A stretch of DNA of 64,000 nucleotides from Sabethes cyaneus (Eukaryota > Arthropoda > Insecta > Diptera > Culicidae). The stretch lies in NCBI RefSeq assembly GCF_943734655.1, contig NC_071355.1, positions 69,693,449-69,757,448 of the forward strand. Reading direction: 5' to 3'. The translations under genes were made by a program, and so were the position numbers. Of this stretch, positions 1 through 12,746 are shown one piece after another. How positions within the stretch are numbered: the first letter of the stretch is position 1; each line of letters begins with the position of its first letter. The notes under the pieces were generated by a model, which did no database searches, was not told the origin of the DNA, and was given only the letters and a program-made list of their open reading frames with translations.

Positions 1-189
1 TTTGAGTAACATTTTCTACAATGCAACGCATATTAAAGTTAACCTAGTCAATGTCGAATAATCGTGCCTGAGTTTCTACCGTCGTCAATTGAAACAGTCA
101 CCAACTTCAACTAAAGCTTGCTTGAATCGTTCTGTTCAACAAATGAAGCAAGTCACTTCATGTATGAAGCGAAGGTAAGAGAAAGTTAG

Positions 190-581
190 CTTCATTTATT
201 TGTTTCGACGATGCCAGGTCCTGCTCCTGACATTTCTGGAGGATTTGCCGGAGAGTAATAATTTGATCCGTAGTAGCACGGGCCCCAATAAAGCCCGTTT
301 GATACTGCCCTACGCATTCTCTTGCTATTGGAAATAGACGTCGATGCAACGAAATCTGGGAAAACACCTTGTAGGCGGCGTGGACCAGCGTAAGTAATAC
401 CGTGGTAGGTGGTAATTACAGTAATCTAGCTGATCGCCCTTTTCCACATCCAGTTAGGTTTCCTTTTTAGGGATTTTGACCAATATTCACTACATACAGT
501 TCACCGGAAAAGTTGCAGTTTTCCGTATATTGCTGAATAGCTAATGCATCATTTGGGCTGATGAAGTCGGGTCAGCTGGTG
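190..581 (-). pseudogene. Chimeric fragment of two RTE-type reverse transcriptases
   Basis: On the minus strand this is a non-LTR reverse-transcriptase scrap. From about 445 down to 190 it matches the RTE-A copies at 51 kb and 60 kb in this window, including KGDQLDYCNY and VGQYQTGFIGARATTDQ followed by LRQILQKC, the region before the catalytic FIDFKSAYD block. From 581 down to about 453 it instead matches the RTE-B copy (20660-20800) and ends at that family's PKKGD motif. The two pieces meet at the homologous KKGD position, so the motif is present twice, once per family. Frames are broken and no start or catalytic core is present. It is a dead fragment; the homology comes from comparison within the window plus knowledge of the RTE clade. 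Confidence 0.75.
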
Positions 582-1143
582 ATTTTTTTCGTGTGGGTAA
601 AATGAACATGTCATAGAAAACTAAAGTTAACGTGCAGTTTGGATAAATTAAATATTATTTTACATTATCATTGTTCTACAGCTGTAGATATTCAACAGGG
701 CTGTTGGAATTAAAATGGGACTTCACAAAGTTAACATAATGTATCTTCGCCTCGTTCATACAATGGTTGACTTTTATCTCGCTTCATCGGTCATTTTTCG
801 TCATTTTTCGAGAGACTCCATCATTTTTGTTGCTTGAATTGGAATTAGGTCGTGGCTGCTGATAAATGGAAAATAAAACGGCATTATACAGACTGTTCAT
901 TTTGCCCCCATAGAGAAGTGTTCATTTTACTCCCAAAACACCAATTGTTTTCAAGGGTTTATTATAAACAAACAGTTCATAAACATATTTGGACAGATCC
1001 GCAGGTTAGTGATAATCAAACAATACTAAATAATACCAATAGTCGAAATTTAATTTGTTTCGCCAAAATAGTTTATTTACTAATAGTGGAAATTAGCATC
1101 GGCGTCAGATTTCAGCAAATATTTTTTACTTTTTCATTTTTTA
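582..1143. other. AT-rich unassigned DNA
   Basis: No convincing gene or repeat. The 852-1160 reading frame is AT-rich with no recognisable domain. Confidence 0.5.
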
Positions 1144-1567
<424 letters not shown>

Positions 1568-1578
1568 ATGATTTTTTC

Positions 1579-2013
1579 TATCGCCTGTTTCTTAGAGATG
1601 GCTGAACCGAATCGTTCGCTATTACTTTTGTTTGAAAGGTATTATTGTCTAGTAGATCACTATTGAGTTGTTTCGTGATACGACGTTTCGTTTAAAAGTT
1701 ATAAGCAAAAATGTGAAAACTACGTGTCATGGGTTTCTCCGGAACTACATGACCGATTTCAACGATCTTAGTATCAAATGATAGCTCTTGTTAAACCTAA
1801 ATTGTTCAGAAATTTTTTATTGAAAACAAACAACTAGTTTAAAAGTTATGCTTAAAAAACCTGTTTTGACAAGGTAACAATTATCGCCTGTTTCTCAGAG
1901 ATGGCCAAACAGATTTATGCGCTATTAGTCTCATTTGAAAGGTAATATATCCTAATAGATCACTATTGATTGATTTTTTGATAGAACGTTTAATTTGAAA
2001 GGTACGAGCAACC
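1579..2013 (+). repeat. Two diverged tandem copies downstream of the (TG)n tract
   Basis: TATCGCCTGTTTCT followed by AGAGATGG and GAAAGGT...GATCACTATTGA begins at 1579 and again at 1882, an offset of about 303 bp, with clear but diverged similarity over roughly 130 bp. This repeated 'AGAGATGG' domain belongs to the same interspersed repeat as the (TG)n flank. Confidence 0.7.
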
Positions 2014-5000
2014 GTATGCACCACACCAAAATTAACAATAATTTATAATGGTTTTAACTAAGATAATTTACCTAATTTCAATTATTTTAATATCAAACTA
2101 GAGGTTTTGACACTACGAATATATATGCAAAATTTCATAAGAATTGGTTTTACCGGTCAAAAGATATTACCCCCGAACACACGCGCCAACTTTTGTAACA
2201 CAGTTACTCGCGCGCAAAATAGCCCCAAACCAAAGAAAACGTGTGCACTAGAGTTTTGACTGGGAAAACTTGGTTTTAGGTTTATCGAACCTTTGGAAGA
2301 GTTTCTTGAAATTGAAAGCTCTATCGTCTGGTGGAATTTAAATTTTGATTAATCCCCCTAAAAGTGAAATAACAAAAATATTTTTCTTCAGTGTCAATAT
2401 AACACATTAATGTGTTCTGCAAAGTTATAGAGCATATTATGTATTACAAGAAATTTTGCTAAAGACAATAACCTTCTATCTCTGCAGCGAAGATAGAAAA
2501 ATCTTATTTATTGTATAAGATTTTGCAAAATCAGTTTTTCTATTTTTGCTCTTTTTGTAATTGTTGTCTGGCTTTTTCATGTACTACAAAATTGTACTAC
2601 AAAATACACAACTTTGCTGAAAATAGTATACCTCTATGTTTGCTTGTTTAGGAACTGTTTAGGAACTTTGATTATAAAAAATACCCTAATTTTGACTACG
2701 AATTACTCGACTACCAGCAGACGGATACATTTAAAACATTTTACATTTGCTGATAGTTTTGCTGCATACAGACACCATTTTTCCATATGAAGAAACAAGA
2801 GAAAATTCAAGTTGGGGCCAAATTCTGGTACACCTCACATGCTGATTGCTTCGTTTCTATGATGGCGGTTTATGCTGATCTATTTTCCCAACAATTTAAA
2901 TTATTAATGCATTGAATAATTATGATGTTTTGCTCATAATAATTTTTTTGGAAAATATACGTAAGTTAAACAACGATTTGTAATTTTATAACAATATGGC
3001 GTAGGAAAACCTACACGTTTTGTACAAAATACAACAGCGTGAGTAACCGAAGGTTAATAAAAATTGATGAAAATTATTCAAGAAAACTCTATTTATGTGA
3101 ATCAAATAGAATGGCATTACAGGAAATTATGCATAGTTCAAAAACCTATAAACTAGACCTTTACTAGGCAATGTATATGTTAAAGAATAAGATTTCCTCT
3201 GTCAACTTACTTTTATTTGCACTTACTCAGATTAATAACAACTTACTTATCCTTACTCAGCAATTTCATCAAAAAAGGATCTATCAAAATTTAAAAGTGC
3301 TCCTATTTTGTTCAAATTTTGTAAACTTATTCAATTTTCAAAAATTTTATGTAAACCAACGCACTACGCAACGTTAACCAATAGACGAAGGCGTGTCGAT
3401 TTCTATCTCAAATAGCAAGTAAGACCGTATAACAAAGGTTCCTTTCACCACTAGGTGGATTAAATCGGGTTTTTCACATTGGAAAGCTTATGATCACCAT
3501 ATATTGTCTCAAACAGCTTGAAATACTTCTAGGAGAAGATACCTATTGATCTGGAACAGATTTTGATCGGTTTACTGGGAATTTGGCTACCTGTTCATTT
3601 TACCCACAGTTCCCCTACATTTTTTAATAATCAAAGTGATTACTTCAGAGCAACAAATTTTTGATTTCGCGTTGATACACTGGAATTAAAATTGCCTCTT
3701 CATCGGTGTGGACATCAATAGGTTTAGTTGCTTATTTTCATGAATTTTTTACACACAGAAAGTTTCATTGAATTCGGAGAGAATACTGCAAACCCTATAG
3801 ATGAGTTGGCGCGAAATCTTTTGAATGTTAAGCAAATTGGATGACGTCTTATCATGTCTCTAATTTTATTGCGGATTTGTTCCAAACAAAAAGTTTGTAT
3901 TTCTGAGTACAAAAACAGAAAAATAAATAAAAGAAAATTTTTGTGTCACATACCGATGCGTACCATCGCGCAAAAATTGACAACCTCCAAACAGTATTTC
4001 CGTCCAAGCAGCTGCAGTATGACACGTATCCACATACCACATAGTGAAGAACCTTCCTTATCCTAACACCTTCCACTTCACCATGGCACCGGGCCTGCTC
4101 AAAAATCCAACCAACATTGCGGCACAATTCCACGAATCGCACGTACTTCACGTACTGCATTAAAATCAAGCTAGCATGCGCGCCCCTCGCCTCGCCTTTC
4201 GACGCAGCGTGATGTCATCTTTCAATGACAGTATTTTAGCCTCGTTCGTAACTCTTCCAAACGATCTTCCCACAGACGTCTTTCTTAGTCGTCCAGCACA
4301 AAAAAGAAACTTCGTCACAACCGCCGTCTAGTATAATAGACTCTGTTCTGCTCATCAAATACTCTTTTTCGGCAAGTTTGCGATATGACCGTGATGCTTT
4401 TTCTCATAATTTTACAACCCACCATTTGTCATCGTCGACCGGCGCCGTCATGTTTTAGCATATTTCCGACCAAATTTTTCATGCGGAGGTGGTGGCGGCG
4501 GCTGCAGCGGTTTTGGACTGTTTTGCCCACCGGTTTGACGCGCGCCTTGCCTTGCCTCAATCGAGATCATGACACAGCAGCAGCCGGCATAACTAAAGCG
4601 TACGCTCGATGGACTGGAACTTGTTTGTAGCGTCAAACAATATTAGCGAGCATTTTCACGATTTGTCACGTATCCGGGAAAATGCGAACGCGCTCTTTGA
4701 GACCCCCGGAAAGTGACTTTTTATAGATCCAAATTGAACGACCATGGTTTGCAACGTGATTTGGCAGTACGGAAGAGAAGGCGCTATGCTGTCGATGGCA
4801 AGCTCAAGCACTCGCTATTTTATTATGCTAATAAATCCAGTTATATAGATTCTTTGCACACAAATACATGGGCTCATTTTTCAATCCATTCTGCTTGGGA
4901 GGAGAGGTCCATGGTGAAGTGAGAAAAGGCACCCAGAATGGATGCGAAGCAATTATTGCTTTGAGGATTTATACAATTTACCAAAAGTATGTACACCATA

Positions 5001-5984
5001 ACACAACACAGTGATCAACTGGAATTAAATAAACACCTTACCGCTTTGGGACCGACCTTTTTTCACCGTCCCCCATCATCATTGAAATCGTCACCGGCGA
5101 ATTTGAAATTCAAACCAGAACCAAATTTGCTTCCGCTGTATTCCGAAAAGGTAAACACTTTCGCATAAAATATGATCTGGCAGCACCTTTGCACCTATAC
5201 GAAACGGAAACCCAACCCAAAAACTCACGCCACCAGCATCCCACTTCTGTCGGCACGGAGTGCGGTGTTGAAGAAAATCAACGTCATGCAGAAAGGTTTA
5301 TTCGTTATTTTTTTTTGTTCTACCGGGCCTTCGCCAAGGGCTTATTTACTTTTGGGTGTTTTTTTCTATGCGGAGATTTCTTGACACGAGAAGCGACTGC
5401 CGGGAAGCGACATATGAGAGTGAAATCGAAAAAGCAATACTTTTCGGAGACCAGAAAAAATAACTGACAATATAAACTAGAGCTGTGATTTGTTTGCTAA
5501 AAAAGCAAAACTTTACAACTCTGCCGTTTGTTCCACACATATTGTTTGGCTCCATCAGCAGGAAACGATTCAGTAAGATTGTGTTTACATTGGCTTCAAC
5601 AGGTCAATAAGGGCCACTTTCTTTTCTTAGTAAAGAGTAAAAACTTCGACTTCATTTTGTCTATGACAATTAATTCTTAAATTTGTTGGCTGACTTTTAG
5701 AATTATGGGGAAAAATTGCTAAATATCTGTGGTCGTCTCTCAACAGTATACATAACATAACATAACATATCACTTATCTACGCTCATTTGTTTCCTTTAC
5801 TGTACTAAAGCCTGGCTAACAATTAATAAAGACCTGTAGAACAACTTATAATTCGGTACTGGGGTGTCGCAAAACAAAATGAATCAATTGCAGTATTTTT
5901 ATTGGGTTTTAAGTTTCACAGTATTACATCACAGCATTTCTCTGGTTTTGATAAAATCTCAAACTTTTTTCTTAACCGAACTCA
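2014..5984. other. Unassigned, mostly AT-rich DNA
   Basis: 2014-3480 is AT-rich and looks like decayed mobile-element sequence; 3436-3480 (AACAAAGGTTCCTTTCACCA) has a weaker counterpart near 56640-56690. 4160-4700 and 5040-5560 are less AT-rich unique sequence with no domain-bearing frame. Short reading frames there lack codon structure I would trust. Confidence 0.4.
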
Positions 5985-6453
5985 TCATACCCTACGCATG
6001 TGACGAATCAGCATGTTTCTTCCACTTTGAACGCATTTTTTAGCACTGTTGGCTATCCCCTCGCTTCGTCGAAGTCGTGATTTGACAATTACCCAAAACT
6101 TTTGTCTTTTGGCACGAAATCGACATTATTAGCTGCATACCTTTCTAGCACAACTTTAGAGGGTAGTGACAGCTAACTAAATCAGGCCAGAATATAACGT
6201 TTCCTTTATGCTTACGAATGAATGGCCAAATCCGTTTCTTCTAGCATTCTAGATGAAAGGCTCAGTCTTCAGTCCACAGCTACATATTTCTTGCCAGCTA
6301 ATGGCCTTCTTTGAGAATTCTTCAGCAAATACGAACCTGGCATATCGCCACGATCAGTTGCAGTGTAAAAATTTTGACCGGGAAGTTGCTTGAAATCCAT
6401 TTTCGTATCGTCCATCAAAATACATCCGCTGAAAATTCGTTAAAAACTTACGC

Positions 6454-7135
6454 CTACACTGATAATAAAACTTGGTTTATAGTACGAAAACGAGCGTTTG
6501 CTTTACGAATTATTTCGTTGTTTTCTACCACGAAGTAGATTCGTAAAATCAATCCTGAATGTTTTGTACATAGTAACAAAGCTATATTCGTATGAATCAT
6601 TGCATTCTACAAAATGGTTTGTAGATTTTAGGCTGTCGAAGGCTGTCGATAAAAGTAATACTAGATTTCACTATTTTCCGATAGGTGTCAGTATGCTACA
6701 TTACCGACACCTATCGAAAAATAGCGAAACCTTTATTATCTCTGAAAAAAAGCTGATATTATCGGGAATCGAACTGAGCTCGTTTGTCATACACTTCTTT
6801 ACGAACAGTCGACGACGCCGCAAACCACAGAACCACAGCTACTGCGTACCAAGAAGGACATAATTGCACAAGTCTATTTTCTCTTCATACAATCTTCGCT
6901 TCCCGTTTTCGTCGATAATGATGCCAGACAACAACCGTGCATCAAATGGGTCTTGATGCAAGACAGCTACGAATGTGCTCTCGTAAGAAATACGAACCAT
7001 TCGTAATAACAACATTTGCGGTAAACAATAAGCCTACGAAAGTTTTTAAATGGTATGAAATTATTTGTACCAGCTACGAATATAGTTTTACGAATGTTTT
7101 TTCAAACAAAATACGAAATTATATTCTCAGTGTAG
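6454..7135. mobile_element. 682-bp MITE with CTACACTGA termini
   Basis: Left end CTACACTGATAATAAAACTT; right end, read inward on the other strand, CTACACTGAGAATATAATTT. The outermost TA may be the target duplication, giving CACTGA-type TIRs like the other TA-flanked MITEs in this window. Interior rich in TACGAA/TTCGTA motifs and without a coding frame. It interrupts the DD37E transposase between the linker and the first catalytic Asp. Confidence 0.75.
6667..6727. repeat. Long hairpin inside the MITE
   Basis: Arms of about 23 nt, CACTATTTTCCGATAGGTGTC and its near-perfect complement GACACCTATCGAAAAATAGC, are separated by a 15-nt loop. Could fold as a small-RNA precursor if transcribed; no other evidence of that. 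Confidence 0.7.
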
Positions 7136-7420
7136 CATACTTCTTGGCTACCAAATTCGGCTTCAAGTGCCGATTCGGATGTTTACAGGCACTGTAAGCC
7201 CTATAGCTTTCTCCAGTGAGGATATTCTGCGTGGTTTTATAGTTGGCATCGTACCTTCTAGTCATATCCCAGATGGAGTTGTCTGGATTGGCTTTACCGC
7301 ACCTCAATATGTTCCTCCTCAGCGCTCAGTCCCTACTTCCGGTTTTCTTGAAAATTCTTTGCTCATTTCTGACACGTACGTTCCTTATAGGATTTATTTC
7401 TTATTCCCGTCGTAGTAAGT

Positions 7421-8610
<1,190 letters not shown>

Positions 8611-8990
8611 ACAATCCATCGCGGCAGCGCTTTTATGTAAAAAAATTACTTACATCCATAAAGTTTATTTCTGTTAATGCAAATAATTTTAGTCCTGCAG
8701 ATGGAAGCGGATAGCTCTATTGTTCATCCTGCGACCCATTTCTAGAATACTTGGATATACACGTACATTCCGCGGTCGTCTTCGTAAACAATAAGCCCCG
8801 CATGAATATTTTTACATACCTATACTTCTAGAATAATTTTCATTATTCTGGCACGTATTTAGTTGAATAAAATAGTAATTGCAAAATTCTTCTAAACGAT
8901 TTCAATTTTAATGCATAAATCATTATCTCTACCGTAGCACCAACTTCATGTCAAATGAAGCCACTCTTCGTCAATAAATATCGAAAATTC

Positions 8991-9235
8991 TACACTCAAA
9001 AAAATCAGCACGTCAAGTTTACGTGAAAACATAGGTAATTCTCATCCATCACACTTTTCATGTAACATTCACGTAAATTGTTGGTAACTCGCACTCATGC
9101 TAACCAGTTTACGTGCAATCCCGGAAAGTTATATCAATTTTCCCATTAACTAGTACATGAAGCTCACGTAAGTTACTGTACAGAAGTTTACATGATTTTT
9201 CACGTGGATGCGACGTGCCGATGTTTTTGAGTGTA
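8991..9235. mobile_element. 245-bp MITE with CACTCAAAAA termini, TA target
   Basis: Left TA-CACTCAAAAAAATCAGCACG and right CGTGCCGATGTTTTTGAGTG-TA are inverted repeats of about 24 bp flanked by TA. The interior carries several ACGTAA/TTACGT motifs and no coding frame. TA flanks fit Tc1/mariner-type mobilisation. Confidence 0.85.
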
Positions 9236-9483
9236 AGAATTGAAAATTGGCATCTGGAAGAATTTTTTTGGGGTTTATTAGTTTGTTTTGTTTCCTTGAC
9301 ATGTGATTGTAAACTATTTTAACTTTGATCAGCATACTATAGGAAGGCAGCAACATTAAACACTACATTCGCGCAAATTGCATCAATAAATACTTTATTT
9401 GAACACTACAACACTTGAACTTCTAGTAAAACGGAGCGCTCGAATGAAAACAAACAACCGGCAACCGTGATCCCAGACTCTCC

Positions 9484-10418
9484 TCGACTTTAAATTGGAA
9501 TTAAAGTGATATGAAATTGGACTTGAAATTTCATTTGAAGCTGAAATTGGTCTTGGTATTGGTGTGGAAATCTGGCCTGTGGCTTAAGCAGGACGATCCG
9601 CACAATCGACTTAGAATTGAACTTAACTCAAATTGGATTTGAAATCAGACTTGGTATTGGACTTGAATTTATAGTTGAAATTGGATCAAAAAGGCATAGG
9701 AAACTGACCCTGAAATTGAAGTATGACTTAAAATTGGTTTGAAAATTGAGGTTGAAATGGAATTTTATGTCCAAATTGGAATTGAAATTGGATTTGATCT
9801 TTTACTTGAAACTAGACTTGAAATTGAAATTAAATTAGACTTGGAATTGGACTTGAAATGGGACTTCAAGTGGAGTTGAACCACACTGGATAAAAAGTTG
9901 AACTATTTGGGACGTGCTGTTCAAGTTGAATTAGAAATTTTTTTATTTGAAATTAAAGGTGGCATTAAAAGAAAATTGCACTTCAAATTGGAATTTCAAT
10001 TGTGCTTGAATATGTTTGTTCTAGTTTCCAGTTAAAATTTGTATTGAAAAGGGACTTAAAATTGGATTTAAAATTACAGTTGAAACAGGACTTTAAATGA
10101 TTCCTGCCCTGAAGAATTCCTCTCCTATAAAACCTTAAGGGGCATGAAATTAAACTTAAAATGGCACTTAAATTGCACCTGATATTCAAAATTTGGCTGA
10201 AATTGTACTTGAATTTGTGAATTTGAAATTGACATTAGAACGGAAGTTGAAATAGAGCCAAAAATTGAACTTGAAATTGTGAATTTGTTAGCATTGAATG
10301 AGACAGTAAATGAGACTTAGAATGGGACATGAAATTGATTTTGAAATTGTATCTGAACCTACCCTTAAACTAGGCCATGAAATCAAACTTGAAATCGATC
10401 CCGAAATTTTACTTAGAA
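9484..10418. repeat. Degenerate 'TTGAAATTGGA' short-period satellite
   Basis: Irregular tandem variants of ACTTGAAATTGGA (about 12-14 bp), heavily mutated. The same satellite resumes at 12363 after an inserted Helitron, and recurs at 26066-26265 and 28642-29050 around a second Helitron. Confidence 0.85.
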
Positions 10419-12362
10419 TCTATACCTATAAAGAAGGATTTCTGTCTGTCTGTCTGTCTGTATGTTCCTTATAGAATCGAAAACTACTGAACCAATCGGC
10501 ATTAAAATATGCATGTAGAGGTTTTTTGGGGCCAGGAAAGGTTTTAGTGATGATTAGAAACCCCTCCCCCCACTAAGAGGGGGGGGGGGGCTCCCATACA
10601 AATGAAACACAAATTTCTGCATAACTCGACAACTAATCAAGCAAATAGAACAAAATTTAGCATGTGGGTGTTTTCGGTGACAAGAATTTATTCTATGGTA
10701 AATTGAGACCCCTCCCCTCTTTATAAGGGGAATTATAACTCCTCTCCTCTTTAAAAGGGGGGGCTTTCATACAAATTTCCTCATAACTCGAGAACTAATC
10801 AAGCAAATGGAACCAAATTTGGCATGTGAAGGTTTTCGAGGGCAAGAATATTTTCTATAGTAAATTAGGACCCCTCCCCACTTTAAGAGGGGGGGCTCCT
10901 ATACAAACGAAATACAAATTTCCTCATAACTCGAGAACTAATCAAGCAAATGGAACAAAATTTGGCACGTGGGTGTTTTTGGAGACAAAATTTTTTTCTA
11001 TGATGAACTGGGACCCCTCTTCACTTTAGGAGGGGGGGCTCCTACACAAATGAAATACAAATTTCCTCTTAACTCGAGAGCTAATCAAGCAAATGGAACC
11101 AAATTTGGCATGTGAAAGATTACGAGGACAAGAATATTTTCTATGGTGAATTAGGACCCCTCCCAACTTTAAGAGGGGGGGCTCCTATACAAACGCAATA
11201 CAAATTTCCTCATAACTCGAGAACTAATCAAGCAAATGGAACCAAATTTGGCACGTGTGTGTTTTTGGAGACACAAATTTTTTCTATGATGAATTGGGAC
11301 CCCTACCCGCTTTAGGAGGGGGGGGGCTCCTATACAAATGAAATTCAAATTTCCTCATAACTCGAGAACTAATCAAGCAAATAGAACCAAATTTGACATG
11401 TGGAGGTTCCTGGAGGCAAAAATATTTTCTATGGTGAATTAGGACCCTTCCCAACTTTAAGAGGGGGTGCTTCTACACAAATGAAATACAAATTTCCTCA
11501 TAATTCGAGAACTAATCAAGCAAATGGAACCATATTTGGCATGTGGGTGTTTTTGGAGGCAACCATTTTTTCTATGATGAATTAGGACCCCTTACCTTTT
11601 TAAGAGGGGGGGCTCTCATACAAACGAAATACAAATTTCCTCATAACTCTAGAACTAATCAAGCAAATGGAACCAAATTTGACATGTAAGTGGTTTTGGA
11701 CGCAAGATTTTTTTCTATGGTGAATTGAGACCCCTCTCTTCTTTAGAAAGCGAGTTATGGCCCATCTCCCCTTTAAGAGGGTGGGCTTCTATACAAATGA
11801 AATGCAAATTGCTGCTTATCTCGAGAACTAATCAATCAAATGGAACCAAATTTGGCATGTGGGAGTTTTAGATGGCAGAATTTTTTTCTATGGTGAATTA
11901 CGACCCCTTCCCCTCTTAAGAGGGGAGCTCCCATACAAATGAAATTCAAATTTCCTTATAACTTGAGAACTAATCAAGCAAATGGAACCAAATGTGGGAG
12001 ATTTTGGAGTCTTGAATTTATTTTACAATAGTTAGAGACCTCTCACCCCTGTGGTAGGGGTATATGGACTCTCATACAAATAAAACAGAAATTTTTGCGA
12101 AACTCAAAAACTAATCGAACTCGAGAAATTCGAGACTCTTCCATAAAACATTAGTCAACACAAGACCACAAAAACTATCTATAGTAACACTAGATCATTC
12201 AGGACGAGACGGTCGCGAGTGTTGCCAGTGACCCGCCGTCGGAAGCGCCGCCCACTGGGGGGCTTGCAAAACTCGAGATTGTGACAAAGATCATCCGAGA
12301 TTCATGATTTATGTACAACACAGGTTAATTTGTGGCAATACGAAGTTTGTCGGGTCAGCTAA
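10419..12362 (+). mobile_element. Non-autonomous Helitron-like element
   Basis: Begins A|TCTATACCTATAAAGAAGG, followed by a CTGT tetranucleotide run, and ends GTTTGTCGGGTCAGCTAA|T. The 5'-TC, 3'-CTRR and A/T host dinucleotide are the Helitron hallmarks. Removing it joins ACTTAGAA to TTAAACAT, restoring the satellite rhythm on both sides. No Rep or helicase coding seen; the body is tandem 143-bp repeats. I could not identify a convincing 3' hairpin. Confidence 0.75.
10632..12130 (+). repeat. About eleven tandem 143-bp repeats inside the Helitron
   Basis: The anchor ACTAATCAAGCAAATGGAAC recurs at about 10632, 10794, 10937, 11080, 11223, 11368, 11511, 11654, 11827, 11969 and (decayed) 12110. 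Each unit also holds a run of Gs (AGAGGGGGGGCTC) opposed by CCCCTCCCC and a TTCTATGGTGAATT box. The 67-aa frames at 10826-11585 are translations of this repeat and not genes. Confidence 0.93.
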
Positions 12363-12490
12363 TTAAACATAAAATGGAGTTGAAATTGAATTTAAATTTA
12401 AATTAATTTGAACTAGTTTTACTTCAAATTGAACCAGATATTTTAAACTAGAACTTGAAATAGAATTTAACATTAGACTTGAAATTGAAA
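12363..12490. repeat. Continuation of the TTGAAATTGGA satellite
   Basis: Same degenerate motif as at 9484-10418, directly after the Helitron 3' end. Confidence 0.75.
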
Positions 12491-12746
12491 TTGTAGTTAA
12501 ATTCTCTGGTGTGGCAAGGCTGGAGAACACTGGAGCAGGTACCAAGTGCCACGTGCACTGGGTCACCTCCACTAAAAAATTTATTACATGTAGAATAAAA
12601 CTGTTCTCCTTGGTGTAACCCGAAAGTCTGGAGTCGTCAATTCAGCAGCCGCTATTGTTGTGTTAAGTAAATAAATACGTAAAAATACATACAGTCAGTC
12701 TCAAATCCAACTCCATGTCCAACAATAACTCCCCTGCTTACATTGT
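12491..12746. other. Possible solo-LTR-like remnant
   Basis: Contains AATAAA signals, a GTTCTCC...GTGTAACCC stretch and ends CATGTCCAACA, which recalls the R-U5 end of Ty1/copia-type LTRs. The expected matching TG...start and 5-bp duplication were not found, so this is only a suggestion. Confidence 0.2.

Larger units (their letters stand above)
5985..7420 (-). pseudogene. DD37E-type (IS630-Tc1-mariner) transposase, split by a MITE
   Basis: A minus-strand DDE transposase remnant. The N-terminal part (7300-7136) includes CKHPNRHLKPNLVAKKYA, the linker before the catalytic core. Beyond a 682-bp inserted MITE the core resumes: first catalytic Asp in LMDDTKMDFKQLPGQ (about 6415-6385), then WQEICSCGLKTEPFI, second Asp in IFWPDLVSCHY (about 6192-6165, followed by a frameshift), then NNVDFVPKDK. 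The next 13 or so residues, which should contain the catalytic Glu, are missing: the frame jumps straight to FWVIVKSRLRR and runs to a stop at 5985-5987. It is dead through insertion, frameshifts and loss of the third catalytic residue. Family assignment rests on FWPDLxSCHY and comparison with the copy at 63.7-64 kb, whose spacing is D-37-E. Confidence 0.8.

Noticed and set aside
10632..12110. Regularly spaced repeats considered as a CRISPR array
   Set aside because: Whole 143-bp units are homologous, with no unique spacers, inside a Helitron in a eukaryotic genome.
12491..12746. Solo copia LTR
   Set aside because: CATGTCCAACA end is suggestive, but no matching start or 5-bp duplication was found; kept only as a low-confidence note.
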